Assembly: GCA_013399015.1 (NCBI GenBank)
Contig: VWZX01007460.1
Coordinates: 1,065,611 to 1,129,610 of the forward strand
Length of the DNA: 64,000 nt
Reading direction: 5' to 3'
Origin: Galbula dea
Taxonomy: Eukaryota; Chordata; Aves; Piciformes; Galbulidae
Below the pieces are notes generated by a model. The model was not told the DNA's origin. It did not search any database and saw only the letters and a list, made by a program, of their open reading frames with translations. Positions 22,241-33,785 of the stretch are shown one piece after another. Each line of letters opens with the position of its first letter. Within the stretch, counting starts at the first letter, position 1. A program made the translations under genes and the position numbers.

Positions 22241-22604
22241 GAGAACAGAGAAGTGACGGGCAAGGAGGCAAGCAGTGAAGGAGTACCAGAGTGGCTGGAA
22301 TGGGAGTTTGAGGGAGGGCAGAGCTCCCCACCCCAAGGTGAGCATCACTGGGGGTCAGTGCCCTACTTGCCCTGCTCAGTTTTAATCCCTGCAGACACTT
22401 CTGATGGGAAGGTTGTGCCTGGGTGAGGAGAGGTGGCTTGGCCACCCCAGTGCTGGTGGATGTCACTGTCACCTCTGCAAAAGCCTCAGACCCCACAGGG
22501 CTTCATGTCACATCCCTTCATACTCACCATTGCTGTGTGCTCACATCGTGGCCTGCTACAGCTGCAGCAGGCTCAGAAAGTGGCAACCTCGAATTAGAAG
22601 CAAG

Positions 22605-22893
22605 GTCTCTTCTGGGCTGCATTCAGAAGAGCGTGACCAGCAGGTCCAGGGAGGCTCTCCTCCCCCTCTACTCTGCCCTACTCAGGCCACATCTGGAGTC
22701 CTGGGGCCAGTTCTGGGCTCCTCAGTTTCAGAACTACTGGGGAGAGTCCAGCAGAGCCCAGGAAGATGCTGAAGGCACTGGAGCATCTCTGGCAGGAGGA
22801 AAGGCTGAGAGCCCTGGGGATGCTTAGCCTGGAGAAGAGCAGCCCCAGGGGGGAGCTCCATGCTGAGCAGGAGCTGCAGGCTGGGGGTAGATG
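22605..22893 (+). mobile_element. CR1 LINE internal fragment
   Basis: Blocks gtgaccagcaggtccaggga, ccctactcaggccacatctg, ggcaggaggaaaggctgaga and ctggagaagagcagccccag are CR1 sequence upstream of the terminal tail. The copy lacks the 3' end, so it was broken after insertion. Its partner blocks occur in reverse at 31700-32000. Confidence 0.93.
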
Positions 22894-24913
22894 GACACAC
22901 CAGGCACTCACAGCCAGAGGACTCTCCTGTGGGAAGATCTGAGCCCTCCAGCACCCAGAGCAGCTCTGATATTTGGAGACATGTTCACAGCACACGACGT
23001 TGATCAAGCAGCAGCAGCAGCAGGGACCAGCAGGAGCCCATGTGCAGCTCAAGGTGTTGGTGCTGAGGACAGAGCAGCCACAGCCCTTCATGCCACAGCA
23101 ACAGCGAGCACTGCAAGCAGGGCTGCCATCAGCTGCAATGGTCTGGGCTGCTGTGCAGGCCACCAACCTCAGCAGGAGTCTTCTCCAGACAAGACAATTA
23201 CCAGGAGAGGCTTTGTCTGAGTGTGGAGTCAGAAGGGAATCTGAAAAATTCATGGCCAGAGTCTGAAATCATTGCTCTTCCTCAGTAACAGCCCAACCTA
23301 ACCCCAGCCCAAGCCCTCAGCAGGGCACAGGGAAGTGTGCCAGAAGCACTGGCATCAGCCTTGGTGCTCCCAAGCCCTCTGAGATGCTTCCCTTCCCACT
23401 GCAAAACCTCACAAAATCAGTCCAGAGACAAGGGCCAGCAGCTCCCCCATGGACCCATGGAGACCTCAGCAGTGCCATCTGTGTCGGTGGCTGCTGGGAC
23501 ACAGGGACCAAGGCTGGTGCCTGGTGGTCTGGAACCTGTGGGACTTGTGCCACTGACTTGAACCACGGCAGGACTGTGCCCTGAGACTCCTGTGCCATCT
23601 GCTTCAACACATCCTGGAGCACTGTGCCTTGGGTTGGTTTTGGTTTAATGCCTGAGATGCTGGCCAGGGTTCAGAGGAGAGACTCTGCCTCCTGGTGAGT
23701 CTGCCCATCCTGCTCTCTCCTGCCTCTGACTGATGACTTCAGAATTAAAGCACCAAAGGCCATGTTAAGCTGGTTTAAAACCAATATTTTCTATCTTTAA
23801 TTTGTCCTGGAATAAACCAATGTTTACTCCAGTTGTAAAGCTGGCCCCAAACAGGAACATTCTGGAAGCACCTCAGCCAATTTCTTTCTCTTTGGAAAGT
23901 TTTAATTAAGAAATAAAATAAATGTTCCACTACTCTGCTGCAAGAGCAGAAACTTCTGCCTGGGCTTTAGTCTCCTCTCCTCCAGATGTAAATATGTCTG
24001 TGTGGGACTCCTGTTGCCAGTGACTCTCGAGGAAGAGCATCCAAGAGCTCCAGAGTGCCTTGGAAAAGGAATCCACTCCCTTCTGAGAGTAACCTGAGCA
24101 TCTGAGCAGCCACAGGAGGACACTGCTCTGAGAGGTTCTGTGGGGACAGGGACTGGCAGCAGCCTGTGCAGTGTGACTGAAGAGGTCCCTAAATACCAGG
24201 TCCCTTCAAGGTCCCTCCAAGGTGTTTCTGATGTGTCTGCAATGCTCTTGTGTCCATGGTGTTTGCTGAGCCACGTTTTGGGACCAAAGGCCATGGTGGG
24301 CCCTGGCTGAGCTGAAAGCCACTGGCTCCAGCAGTGTCCCACAGGGGCAGGAGGGGCCACAGTGGAGGAGCACCCTGGGATGGGATGGTCCTGAACACAA
24401 GCAAACAGAGCTGAGAGATGAAACAGGAAGGTGGTTTGCTTCCTTTTTTTCCCCTTTCCTCCTTTCCTTTAGTCCTTCCCATCCCTCTCCCAAGCCCCCT
24501 GGAAGGGGGCTCCTGCTGTGCCCCCCCAGAGCCCCTGAGGCCCCAGCAGCACCCCAGGGACTGCCAGGGCTGGACAAAGCCCAGCTCCACCTCCTGCCTC
24601 AGGAAAGGCAACACATGCTACAGAAGTTCCCTCTTACATCCAGGGAGGAACACGAAGCACCAGCTCCCCAGCAAACACTGGCTTAGAGCTGAAAACACAG
24701 GGCAGTTTGGAGGCTCCATCCCTGCCTCAGGGGTGCTGGTGGCCTCACCAGCCCAGGGACATGGCCAGTGTCCCCAGAGGGGCTGGTGTGTCCCTCATGG
24801 AGAGGCTACAGCCTAGAGGAGCCAAGCCTTGGGAGTCAGGGGAAAAAACAAACATTCACCTTGGGTTTTTTCTTTCTTTTTTCTCTTTTTCCCCAAGACA
24901 AAAGTCCAGGAAG

Positions 24914-24919
24914 TTTAAT
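24914..24919 (-). terminator. ARHGAP26: Candidate proximal poly(A) signal for ARHGAP26
   Basis: The minus strand reads ATTAAA about 1.83 kb beyond the stop codon, followed by a T/G-rich stretch (minus-strand gaatgtttgttttttcccc). It is the first canonical or near-canonical signal I found downstream of the coding region. Confidence 0.45.
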
Positions 24920-26752
24920 GACTGTGAAAGAAACATGAAGAGGTGAGAAGTTTCAGCCTCCCTCATCTCTAGGTGACACCAGGAAGCAAGGAGAAGCAGC
25001 CCAAGGCCCAGAGGGTGGCTGTGGATGGGAGTCTGTCTGCAAGCAGCCTTGGCTGCAGCTGGTTTCAAATGTCCTTTGCTTCTCTCCTTACAGGTCTTCT
25101 AAAAATATCAAATATAGATCTTTCCCTCATAATATTTTAAGATACTCTATTTATACATTAATTCTTTCAAAAATAAAAGTGACACAAACAGCAACTCAAG
25201 TCACCCAGAGTCTTTACAGTTAGGACCAAAGTGGACACGACATCACCCCCAGCAGCAGCCCCCACTGCTGCTCTGGAGTCTCTCTGCCCAGCAGTTGGGG
25301 TTTCTTTCACCATTTTCTGTTACAAAAGATAAATCATTCCAGCTCCTCAGATGCCACCTGGCCAGCCTGGCTCCTCCTCCCACCCTCCCCCTTCAAAAGG
25401 ACCCAGAATGGTGAGGGATTTGCCAGCTCCCTCGCTGCGTGTCCACGGAGGCAAGAGCATCCTCTCCAGAGCAGGACCAGAGGGGTGGTGGAGCTGAAGG
25501 GCTCATCCTTCCCTCTGTGCAGACCACAGGTTGGCCACACCACCAACCAAATGTCCTGTGAGCATGGCAATAACTGAGCTTGCACAACCAGCACTGCACA
25601 GACTTGGCACAGACAGGCTACAGGCCAGGCTGCAAGCAAGGAGACCACCTGAAAATAAAAAAGCAAGGGTGGAGGGTGGCAAACACAGCTCCAGATTGGC
25701 ACATCAGCAGCCTGGACAGTCACAGAAGCATGGATGTCCCTGTGCAAGGTGCTTTGGGAGTGGAGATGCAAACCAGCCAGTCCCACAGGAGCAGGGGCAG
25801 GGGTCTGGAGATGCAGCTTGCCCTCCAAGAAGGAAACACAGATCACAGAGCTTCACCTTGCAAAAATCAGAATCTTAAAAAAAAAAATAACAGAAAAAGA
25901 AAGGAAGTTGGAGATGTTTGGTCCAAAATCTTCTGCCCTCCACCTGGCAGCTGCTGCCTAGCTCTGTGCCCACCCTGCAGAGGCCACTGAGCAGCCTGCT
26001 CTCGCCTGCAAGAGCAGAGCTCTGCTGGGCCACAGCAGGACAGAGCTGCCACAGGAAGCTTGGCCTGATGCAAACTGCTGCTGCAGAGACAGCCTGTGGT
26101 TTGACCTCAGCTGGAAGCATCTCAACCCTTCCCATGGTGCTGCAGTGTGAGAAAGAGCTGAGCTGACCCCTGGAGCTTCACTCGGGCAGGTTGGGAAGCA
26201 GGGAAGGACCTGGGAGCACCAGGACTTCTTGCTGCTGACTGAGGCTGATGGCTTGGAGTCCCTCAGCTTCCACAGATGGTTCTTTGCAGCTGTAAATGGT
26301 CTCACCACAGGGAGCATCAGGCTTGGTGGCTCTTCCATGCTGGTTCACAGTTTGCAGGCCCAAAGGTGTCAGGCTGTGGCATGGAGCTGCTGCACTGCTG
26401 GGTTTTGTTGATTGCTTCTGAGGGATTCCAGCAGGAACGTGGGCTTTGGGCATCACCTGCCTCTGCTCAGGGCTGGAGGAGCCAAGGAGTCCCCAGGACT
26501 TTGGGCATCACCTGCCTCTGCTCGGGGCTGGAGGAGCCAAGGAGTCCCCAGGACCACTCACCCTGCAGCCACAGCACACACCCCAGGAGACACAAACAGG
26601 ATTATCCACACAAACATTCATCTCAGTGGGCACAGGGAAGTCCTTGCCCTGTGTTGCACAGTGGCAAAGAGCAAACTGGTCTGCAGGACTCCCACCAGCA
26701 GCTGCCATGGATACCATGTAAAGCTCAGCAGTGGCCCTTGGGATGCCCAGAG
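24920..26752 (-). other. ARHGAP26: ARHGAP26 3' UTR (at least this part)
   Basis: This is the sequence immediately after the TGA at 26755-26753. It includes a 55-bp tandem duplication (26444-26553) and an AT-rich segment at about 25080-25190 (minus-strand reading contains tttttgaaagaattaatg and aaatattatgaggg) typical of vertebrate UTRs. It has no CR1 copies, unlike the flanking introns and intergenic DNA, which fits a constrained exon. The extent is inferred. Confidence 0.55.
26444..26553. repeat. Tandem duplication, 2 x 55 bp
   Basis: Two adjacent 55-bp copies start at 26444 and 26499 (each begins ctttgggcatcacctgcctc) and differ at a single base (CAG versus CGG). The near identity suggests a recent event. 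It lies in the inferred ARHGAP26 3' UTR, 200-310 bases past the stop. Confidence 0.95.
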
Positions 26753-26841
26753 TCATAGGAACTCGACGTAGTTCTCAGGGATTAATCCTGTCTTCCCATT
26801 GAGGGTCCCCTCCAGCCAGCCAGGCTCCTGGGATGGGTGAA
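26753..26841 (-). CDS. ARHGAP26: ARHGAP26 last coding exon (SH3 C-terminal half, stop)
   Basis: The exon follows the acceptor CTCCAG on the minus strand. Its first two bases complete the Val codon begun in the previous exon, and it then encodes HPSQEPGWLEGTLNGKTGLI, PENYVEFL and TGA. This is the second half of the SH3 domain: the GW of the ligand-binding groove, the GxxGLIPxNYV signature and the short C-terminal tail. The final residues EFL and the length agree with GRAF1 as I know it. The SH3 domain in this family binds proline-rich partners such as FAK and dynamin. The stop codon occupies 26755-26753. Confidence 0.96.
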
Positions 26842-29389
26842 CTGGAGGAGAGAAGAAGGCAGGTTACTGCAGCAGGGACCACGTTGCACTTTGTGTGCTG
26901 ACAATGTCACAGATGCTCTCAGGAGAGAGCAAAGCCCTTCATCTGCCTGTGTTTTACAGTAAGGAGAATGCTATGCTAAGGAAAGCTGAAGTGGTCTCTG
27001 CTGCTCACTGAAGTGTGACCAAAGTGATCTCCCTGAAGTGACCTCAGAGTGTCAGAGACCCCAGAGGGAAAGCAATAGAAGTGAGGTGCACCCTCAGCTA
27101 GGGACTGGGGTTCCAAACACTGCCTGTGCTGCTGGGCTGATGTAAGTGAAGCATCTGGGATAAGAACAAGGGCTCAAAACTTCCTCCAGATTTGGACTAC
27201 AATCTCTTTGAAGCTGGAGAGGATGTGGTTAACTGCATCAGCTCACAACCCTGCAGGTTCCAGCTTGGCCTTGCACCAGGCTGAGAGGGAGAAGGCATTA
27301 CCCACGCTCAGGCAAGGCAAACAAACACTGCAACCTGAGTTCTGAGAACCTGAGCAGCCCTCAAAACATTAACTCCTCCAAATGTGCTGACTTTACAGCA
27401 AGCAGCCTCATGTCCTGCAGCCAGCTGTTTACTTCTGGCTAGGTGCTGTCAGATGGAGCAGGGCACACCATCAGAAGGGGAGGAGAATCTCATTCTCTAC
27501 CAGAGAACGTGGGATCTGGCAGCAGCAGCTCAGCTCTGGAGCTCACTGCTTCAGAATAGAAAGTTCTCCACTGCAGGGGCAAGTTAAAAGCAGACATCAG
27601 CATCCCTCCCCTGACCTGTGACCCTCAGCACCCCAATCTCAGGCCTCCATGGAGCCAGGACATCCCTTCCATTGACTGCCCCATGGCATCACCAAATGCA
27701 TGAGACCTGCTGGAAAATCCAGGTCTGATGTCTCCAGAAGAGTTCCAATGTGCTTCTCAAAGCCTGGCCTGACTTCCCACAGGGTGTCCCCCCAGCAGCA
27801 GCCCAATTTCCCAGCCAGGGTGAGAGGCTGCTCTGCTATCTACAACCTCAAGGAACCTCAAAGTCAAACAAGAACCTGGCTCCAAGTGTTTCCAAGATCC
27901 ATTTGCTTTCTCTGGGTTATATAGAGCCCTTCATCCTCCTCCCCCTGTTCCTCCCCCCAGTGCTGTTCCTGAGTGGCTTTCCCCAGCTAACATGAGCCCT
28001 GGCTATGCTGCTAAGTGATTAGAACATGCTGTGTATTTTTTCCCTTGAATAATCCATGGATTTTGATCTAGCAAACACAATGCATTGAACCCAAGCCTGC
28101 TCCCCCCTAGCTGCTCTGATTCCCACGGGCTCTCCAAGGGGAGACCATCTTTATTTATAAGCTATCTCTGGAGCTGCTTAGGGAAAGTATTTTCTTTAAT
28201 TCAGACATACTCCTTCTCTTCCCCTTTCTGCTATATCCTCATCTGTATCCCTGGGCAAAACCAGTGCCTGTGGTAGCAGCTTCCCAAATGACAATGCTTA
28301 ACATATAAAAGGCAAGAATTACTTGGAAAGGAGTAAAAAAACCTTCTCATTTTGCATTGGGATTATATCTAAACTAGAGCTGCTTTAACCCCAGGGGGCA
28401 CAGACCCTCTCCCTTGATGCAGGGAACAGAAAATCCACGTTCATTAACCTCACCTCCAAAAAACTCTGACTAACCAGAGCCCACCTATTCCAGCTCCTGG
28501 TATCCAGAGGGGGAAAGAAACCAAAAGCACACACTGCTTTTCCATCTCCTGCATGAAACATTAGGGCAACTGCAGAGAATATTTCTGGTGCTGATACTTG
28601 GAAACTAATCTCTCCTACCCAGAAATCCACGGGCATGGCTCTGGGCATGGCAAACGCTGGTGTCAGTCACCTGCTCCCTGCTCTCTCCCTTACACACAGA
28701 GGGGTCCATGCCCACAGGAGGGACATGCCGTGCTCACCCAGCCTCCCCCCATGGCACAGGGGCTCAGTGTGGTCCCACCTCACTCTGTTGTGGCTCAGAG
28801 GGTGAAGGGCTGGGACATGGCTACTGCAAGGTCTCAAATAACTCCAGAGGCCAGCTGGAGCACTGGGCAGCTGCCAGCAGGGCAAACTGCAGGCAGACAG
28901 GGACCATGCCCCTCTCTGCTGTGGATGAGGTTTGGCACAAGGGTGACACCGTGCCCTGCCAAACTTCTGCCTTTTTGTTTTCTGCTGTGGTCAGAACCTG
29001 CACTTCGTGCTCCCAAGCACAGCCTGGAGAACCTCTGCAAGGCCTCCCTGCAAGGCTGCACCTTCACAGGATCACAGAATCCCAGCATGGTGAGGGTTGG
29101 AAGGAGATTACCCAGCCCAACCCCCTTGCTCCAGCAGGGGCACCCACAGCGGCTTTCCCAGGGTCACCTCCAGCTGCCTTGGGAATCTCTCCCCAGGAGG
29201 AGACTCCACAGCCTCTCTGGGCAGCCTGGGCCAGGGCTCCAACACCCTCACACCAAACAAGCTTCTCCTTAGGTGTTCAGGTGGCCCCTCCTGGCTTCCA
29301 GCTGGTGCCCAGTGCCCCCTGGGCTGTCCCTGGGCACCCTGCATGTGCCAGCAGCCCCAGCAGTGCCCGTGCCCCCGGGGTTAACTCAC
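26842..29389 (-). other. ARHGAP26: ARHGAP26 intron within the SH3 domain
   Basis: A 2.5-kb intron from donor GTGAGT to acceptor CTCCAG. It contains one CR1 copy (29068-29340) ending about 50 bp from the donor. An apparent 264-codon plus-strand open frame here overlaps CR1 and an exon in antisense, and is not supported as a gene. Confidence 0.9.
29068..29340 (-). mobile_element. CR1 LINE fragment next to the SH3 exon
   Basis: Typical tail blocks in reverse complement: atcacagaatcccagcatgg, gctccagcaggggcacccac, ccacagcctctctgggcagc and aacaagcttctccttaggtg. The copy is sense relative to ARHGAP26 and sits about 50 bp past the exon's donor site. Confidence 0.95.
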
Positions 29390-29481
29390 CGTTGTCGAAC
29401 AGGGTGCCAGCCGTGAAGGAGAGCTCCGAGTCGTGCTCTGCCTTGCAGGCGTAGAGAGCCCGGGCCTTCCGCAGGGGAGAG
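29390..29481 (-). CDS. ARHGAP26: ARHGAP26 coding exon (SH3 N-terminal half)
   Basis: A 92-bp exon between acceptor CTTGCAG and donor AACG|GTGAGT on the minus strand. The first base completes a Ser codon, then it reads SPLRKARALYACKAEHDSEL and SFTAGTLFDN, leaving one base for the Val shared with the last exon. It carries the SH3 ALYxx motif and the acidic RT-loop (EHDSELSF). The join gives SDSSPVSSPLRKAR, which corresponds to the shorter human isoform as I recall it, in which the linker passes directly into the SH3 domain. CpG content is higher than in the flanking introns. Confidence 0.96.
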
Positions 29482-32394
29482 CTGCAAGGGGAGAACAGGG
29501 ATTGGCACAGGAACCACCCTGCTCACCCCCACCTGCACCCCCTCCCCCCTGCCAACAGCAGGGCTCCGTGTCAGTGCTGATGTGGTCCAGGGTCCTCTGG
29601 CACTCTGCAAAGGTCCAAGGCTATGCTGCTTGGGGGAAGAGCGAGGAAGAGGCCAGAGGAGGCTGAAGGCTCTCAGGGGGGAGATCCTGCACTGCAAACC
29701 CCAGCCAGAGCCCAGCTGGCACTGCCAGGACCAGTGCTCCTGCCCAGTGCCCACGCAGCAGGCAGCCCTGAGGCAGGGGTGCCCAGGAGAGCTCCAGGTG
29801 CTAGACAAGAGGATTCCATCAGGGAGCTGGAGATGTTCTGTGAGTCTCTGAAGGGCCATAAGCAGCTGGTGAAGGTGGGCAGCAGGTGCCAGCAGCAACC
29901 TACTGCCCACCAGCCCCACTCATTACTCCTGGAGAGCAGCTGCAAGCACAGGGAGAATTTCACAAGAGGAATTAGCACTTGGGGAAGGATATTCCTATCA
30001 GAAAAACAAGTAGGTCCATGAAGAATTTGCTGCACTTTAGAGACTGTACCTGAAGATAAAAAAGATTTAAGAACCATTAGGTTTTCCTGGGGACGTGCCA
30101 GCGTGCCCATGCTGCAGGGGAGTGACAGCAGAGAGAGCCAGAAATGGAGCAGATCACCAGCAGACACAGGGGAAAAAAGGAAGGACCTCAGAGCCCAGAG
30201 CAAAGCACAGGCACACAGAGCTGTCCCCTGCACCTGGAGCCTCCCATCCATCCTTTCCAGGCTTGGGCTTGAGCAAGGCTGCTGCAAAGCTGGGACTCTG
30301 CCAGGCCGTGGTGATGGTGCAAACCTGCCCAGACCCTGGGCTGCCTCACCAGCACCCAGCACTGCAGAAGGCTGCTTGGCTGTGGTATGGCCAAGCAAAG
30401 TGCCCCAAGAGCTGCTGGGGTAAGGACCATTTCTCCTCCATGCCACCACTTCTCAGCTCAGTGGCTTCACCAGCTTTGATCCTTCTGAGGACTTGAACTT
30501 GCTCTGAATTCTCTGGGAATGAGCCCAGGGTAGCAGCAGGATTTGACCTCCTGGCTTCAGCATCACACAGAAACCACAGACCAGGGCAGCTGTGAATGGG
30601 TTTGGGTTTGCTGTGATGAGAGCCCTGAAGCAGAGGTCTCTACTCTCCAAATTCCAGCTGCCTGACACGAGCAGCTGCCAAAACACTTCAAAACCAGGAT
30701 GGGCAAACACTCCTCCCACCCCAGAGAGGGTCCTTCGCTGCTGGGAAGGCACCACTCATGTAGAGCCTCACTTGAGGAGGCTGTCAGATGGAAAACAAAA
30801 GGTGTTTTCAGGCTTACTACCTTGAATTATTCAAGCTGTTGCTTTTCTCCCCCCACAAATGACCTCCCTGTGGCCCCAGCCTGCCCCTTGTCCGCTGGCT
30901 GCTCCCTGGGCTGTGATCACCCAGCAGAGCTCTGCCAGGGGCTTTCAGGGACCAAACTGCAGCACCCAGTGACCACTCACAGTCAGCTTCTGCCTCCAAG
31001 CATGGCACCAGGCCAGCAAAGCACTCAGGATTTTCACCCACCATCCCTTGGGCTGTTCTGGGGGTGATGAGGGTCTCCCCAGGAGGAGGAAGGCTGCTCA
31101 GGTGCTGTTACAACATTGTCAGCCTCTGCAGACAGACAAATGGCCCTGCCAAGCAGGCAGGCAGCATGCAGGCAGTGTTTGGATGGCTGGAGGGTGGGGA
31201 AAGAGCTTGGTCTGTGCCTGTAATGAACAAACAGGTTTGACATGTCTCCCTGAGAAGGAGGATTGGTGTCCCAACCCAGGGGCTGGAAGCCACATTAGTC
31301 TGGGAAGGACAACAGCCTCTTGCCCCACTGTGCCAGGGGTGAGCTTGAAGGAGAGAAAACCTGTCTGAGAGCACCTAGAGGTGATGCTGCTCTGGCTTCC
31401 CCAACCTGAGTGTCCCCTGGTACCTGCAGGACAGGTCCCCAGTGCTGCCCATGGTGTGACTGTGGCACAACTGCATGTCCAGCTGCCTTGGCAATCTCTC
31501 CCCAGGAGGAGACTCCACAGCCTCTCTGGGCAGCCTGGGCCAGGGCTCCAACACCCTCACACCTAACAAGCTTCTCCTTAGGTGTTCAGGTGGAAGGTCC
31601 TGGGTTCCAGTTTGTGCCCAGTGCCCCTTGGGCTGGCCCTGGGCACCACTGAGCAGAGTCTGGCCCCAGCCTCTTGCCCCCAGCCTTCAGCTCTTGCTCA
31701 GCATTGAGCAGCTCCCCTCTGGGGCTGCTGTTCTCCAGGCTAAGCAGCCCCAGGGCTCTCAGCCTTTCCTCCTGCCAGAGATGCTCCAGTGCCCTCAGCA
31801 TCTTCCTGGGCTCTCTCCAGCAGTTCCTTGTCTCTCTGGAACTGGGGAGCCCAGAGCTGGAGGCAGGGCTCCAGCTGTGGCCTGAGTAGGGCAGAGTAGA
31901 GGGGGAGGAGATCCTCCCTGGACCTGCTGGTCACACTCCTCTGCTTGCACCCCAGGAGACCATTGGCCTTCTTGGCCACAAGGGCACATTGCTGGTTCAT
32001 GGTTTTCCACCAGGACCCTCAAGTCCTTCTTCCTAAAGCAAAGGACTTGTTATTCCTTGGAATGCCAAGGTTTGCTATCCCTCACAGCACCTGGGAAGGC
32101 AGCACACACCTTACCCGTGGCAGAGAGGAGCAAAGCAAACCAGAAGAGCTGAAATGGCAAAGCCCCCAAGAGCACCAGGGACACCAAACACTTGCAGGCT
32201 GCCAGCACCGGCTCCTGGGAGGCAGGGGGGAGGGATTCAGAGCTTATCCCCCTGGGCTGGAGGCCTTTGAAAGCTCCTCTCTTGCTGAGTGCAGATAGCT
32301 GGATGCGAAGGGAAGAGGGAAGCGAGGGGAAACCGAGCACAGAGCAGAGGAAAGAGGCAAAGCAAGGGAAAGCAGAGCGAGTTGTGCCACAGAC
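29482..32394 (-). other. ARHGAP26: ARHGAP26 intron before the SH3 exons
   Basis: A 2.9-kb intron from donor GTCTGT (CAG|GTCTGT) to CTTGCAG. It holds the CR1 copy at 31470-32040. A 258-codon minus-strand open frame at 29673-30449 has no recognisable domain and I treat it as chance. The first 150 bases after the donor stay open in the ARHGAP26 frame; see findings. Confidence 0.9.
31470..32040 (-). mobile_element. CR1 LINE fragment, about 570 bp
   Basis: Reading on plus, tccagctgccttggcaatct, the cluster ccacagcctctctgggcagc to aacaagcttctccttaggtg, ctggccccagcctcttgccc, ctcctgccagagatgctcca and accattggccttcttggcca appear in the CR1 reverse-complement order. The extreme 3' tail is missing. It is the longest copy of this subfamily in the window. 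Confidence 0.95.
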
Positions 32395-32505
32395 CTGACG
32401 GGGGATGAGTCGCTGGACGTGGAGGAGGTGGGCATAGGGCTTGATGGCGCGGAGAACATGGGCCAGGACGGTGAGAGGGGTGACGTTGGGCTTGGATTCT
32501 GAGGG
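32395..32505 (-). CDS. ARHGAP26: ARHGAP26 coding exon (Ser/Pro-rich linker, SH3-proximal)
   Basis: A 111-bp exon after acceptor CTTGCAG, ending at GTCAG|GTCTGT. It completes a Leu codon with its first base, then reads PQNPSPTSPLSPSWPMFSAP and SSPMPTSSTSSDSSPV with two bases left over. It is the strongly conserved Ser/Pro-rich stretch before the SH3 domain of GRAF1, unstructured and likely phosphorylated. Only a Pro-to-Gln change and Ile-to-Val at the end differ from the human protein as I remember it. The frame stays open for 150 nt beyond the donor, beginning RSVA, which raises the possibility of an alternative longer form. Confidence 0.95.
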
Positions 32506-33599
32506 CTGCAAGACACAAGCAGATTCCTTATCAACAGGCAAGCACAGAAACAGACAGCACCGAGAGACAGGCAGCCGACAGCCCACACAGCGAGTGCCTG
32601 GGGGGACTCAGAGCACAAGACACAGCTAGGAAATGAAGAGCCAAGACCTTGGGAAACGTTTCGAGGCCAGATCTGCCTTCCTCTGGACAACAAGAGCTGG
32701 AGCTTCCAATTAACCCCTGCTCCATCCCCCCCTTCAGCAAGCCCAGCGTTCTCAGCTGCCTCGCTGCTCGCCGCTGGCAGCCCAGACACTTACCTGCACT
32801 GCTCTGTCTCCCCCAGTGCTCCCAGAAATAGCTGATGGTATTTCTGGACGTTACTGGTGCCTGTGAGCAGCCTCCAGCCCCCTTCTGCATGGCCGTGGCT
32901 GTGGTGCCGGTGTCTGGGCCCCGATGCACCGTGCCCAGCCACGACCTCCTGTTTGTACTTCTAACCCCAAGGGGCCTCAGAGCCCAGGGGAGGTTGTGCT
33001 CTGCAGGATGGAGCTGCTCAGGGCTGGCTTTTCCCTGCTATCATCCATCTGAAGGCAACTAGCAGGAGAAAAGCTCCAGCCCACCCCACCCTGCAAGGGT
33101 TAGCAGCACCAGGGCTGGACAGCTTACAGGTCATGCAAAGGGCTCCTAGGGAGGGAACCAGGGCTCCTTGTGTTCAGCACCTGATGGATTTGTCTGATAG
33201 TGCAGAACCTTTCCTCCCATCATGCAAACTCCTCACTTTCAAGCTACAGCTGTCAACTGAGGTTGCATCAAGTTGCTGAACTAGTAAATGCATGGAGAAG
33301 CCAAGGGAGAAGTGTTTGCTTCCTTCCAAACTGCTCAATTTAGGTCATTCTCTGGTTCACCCAAAAGTAATTATTGTGCTAAAATACCAACCTGAGTCTG
33401 ACTCCTCTCCTGCTGCTTCTGTGCTTAGCAACTCATCTGTATTCTCTCTGGCTCAGACTGTAAACTCTGTCCCTGATAAAGCACCACAGAAACCTCTCCA
33501 CACTGCAAATGCCTCTGTAGAAACCAGCAGCTTTGTACAACATCATCACTTATCCTTTCCTCCTGACAGGGAAGCTGCTTCTGATCACCTGGGCCTGTG

Positions 33600-33785
33600 A
33601 CACAGAACCACAGACTGCTTTGGGTGGGAAGGAACCTCTCAAGGTCACCTAGCCCAATCCCCTGCAGTCAGCAGTGGTATCTCCAACTAGAGCAGGTTGC
33701 TCACAGCCCCAAACAACCTGACCCTGAGTGCAACCCTGTAGGCAACCCTCAAGCCATCCCCATTCCCTGTCTCCAAGATGGGGAT
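33600..33785 (-). mobile_element. CR1 LINE 3'-end fragment
   Basis: cacagaaccacagactgctt, then cacctagcccaatcccctgc and gagcaggttgctcacagccc followed by aaacaacctgaccctgagtg: the CR1 terminus in reverse complement, about 185 bp. Confidence 0.88.

Larger units (their letters stand above)
14351..24889. other. Convergent intergenic region between NR3C1 and ARHGAP26
   Basis: No supported protein gene lies here. It holds CR1 fragments (14581, 16303, 17602, 18088, 18735, 20812, 22605), a four-unit 20-bp minisatellite at 17061, and the TG/TA simple-sequence region at 18036-18260. It also holds unique AT-rich segments (about 21560-21720 and 22160-22240) that look like possible conserved noncoding DNA. 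Part of the right half may belong to a long ARHGAP26 3' UTR if the minus-strand AATAAA at 20789 is used. Confidence 0.7.

Noticed and set aside
28660..29454. 264-codon plus-strand open frame
   Set aside because: It overlaps an antisense CR1 copy and the ARHGAP26 SH3 exon on the other strand. It shows no domain, and GC-rich DNA gives few stops.
29673..30449. 258-codon minus-strand open frame between ARHGAP26 exons
   Set aside because: It contains no acceptor or donor in phase with the neighbouring exons and no recognisable family; its composition is that of GC-rich intron.
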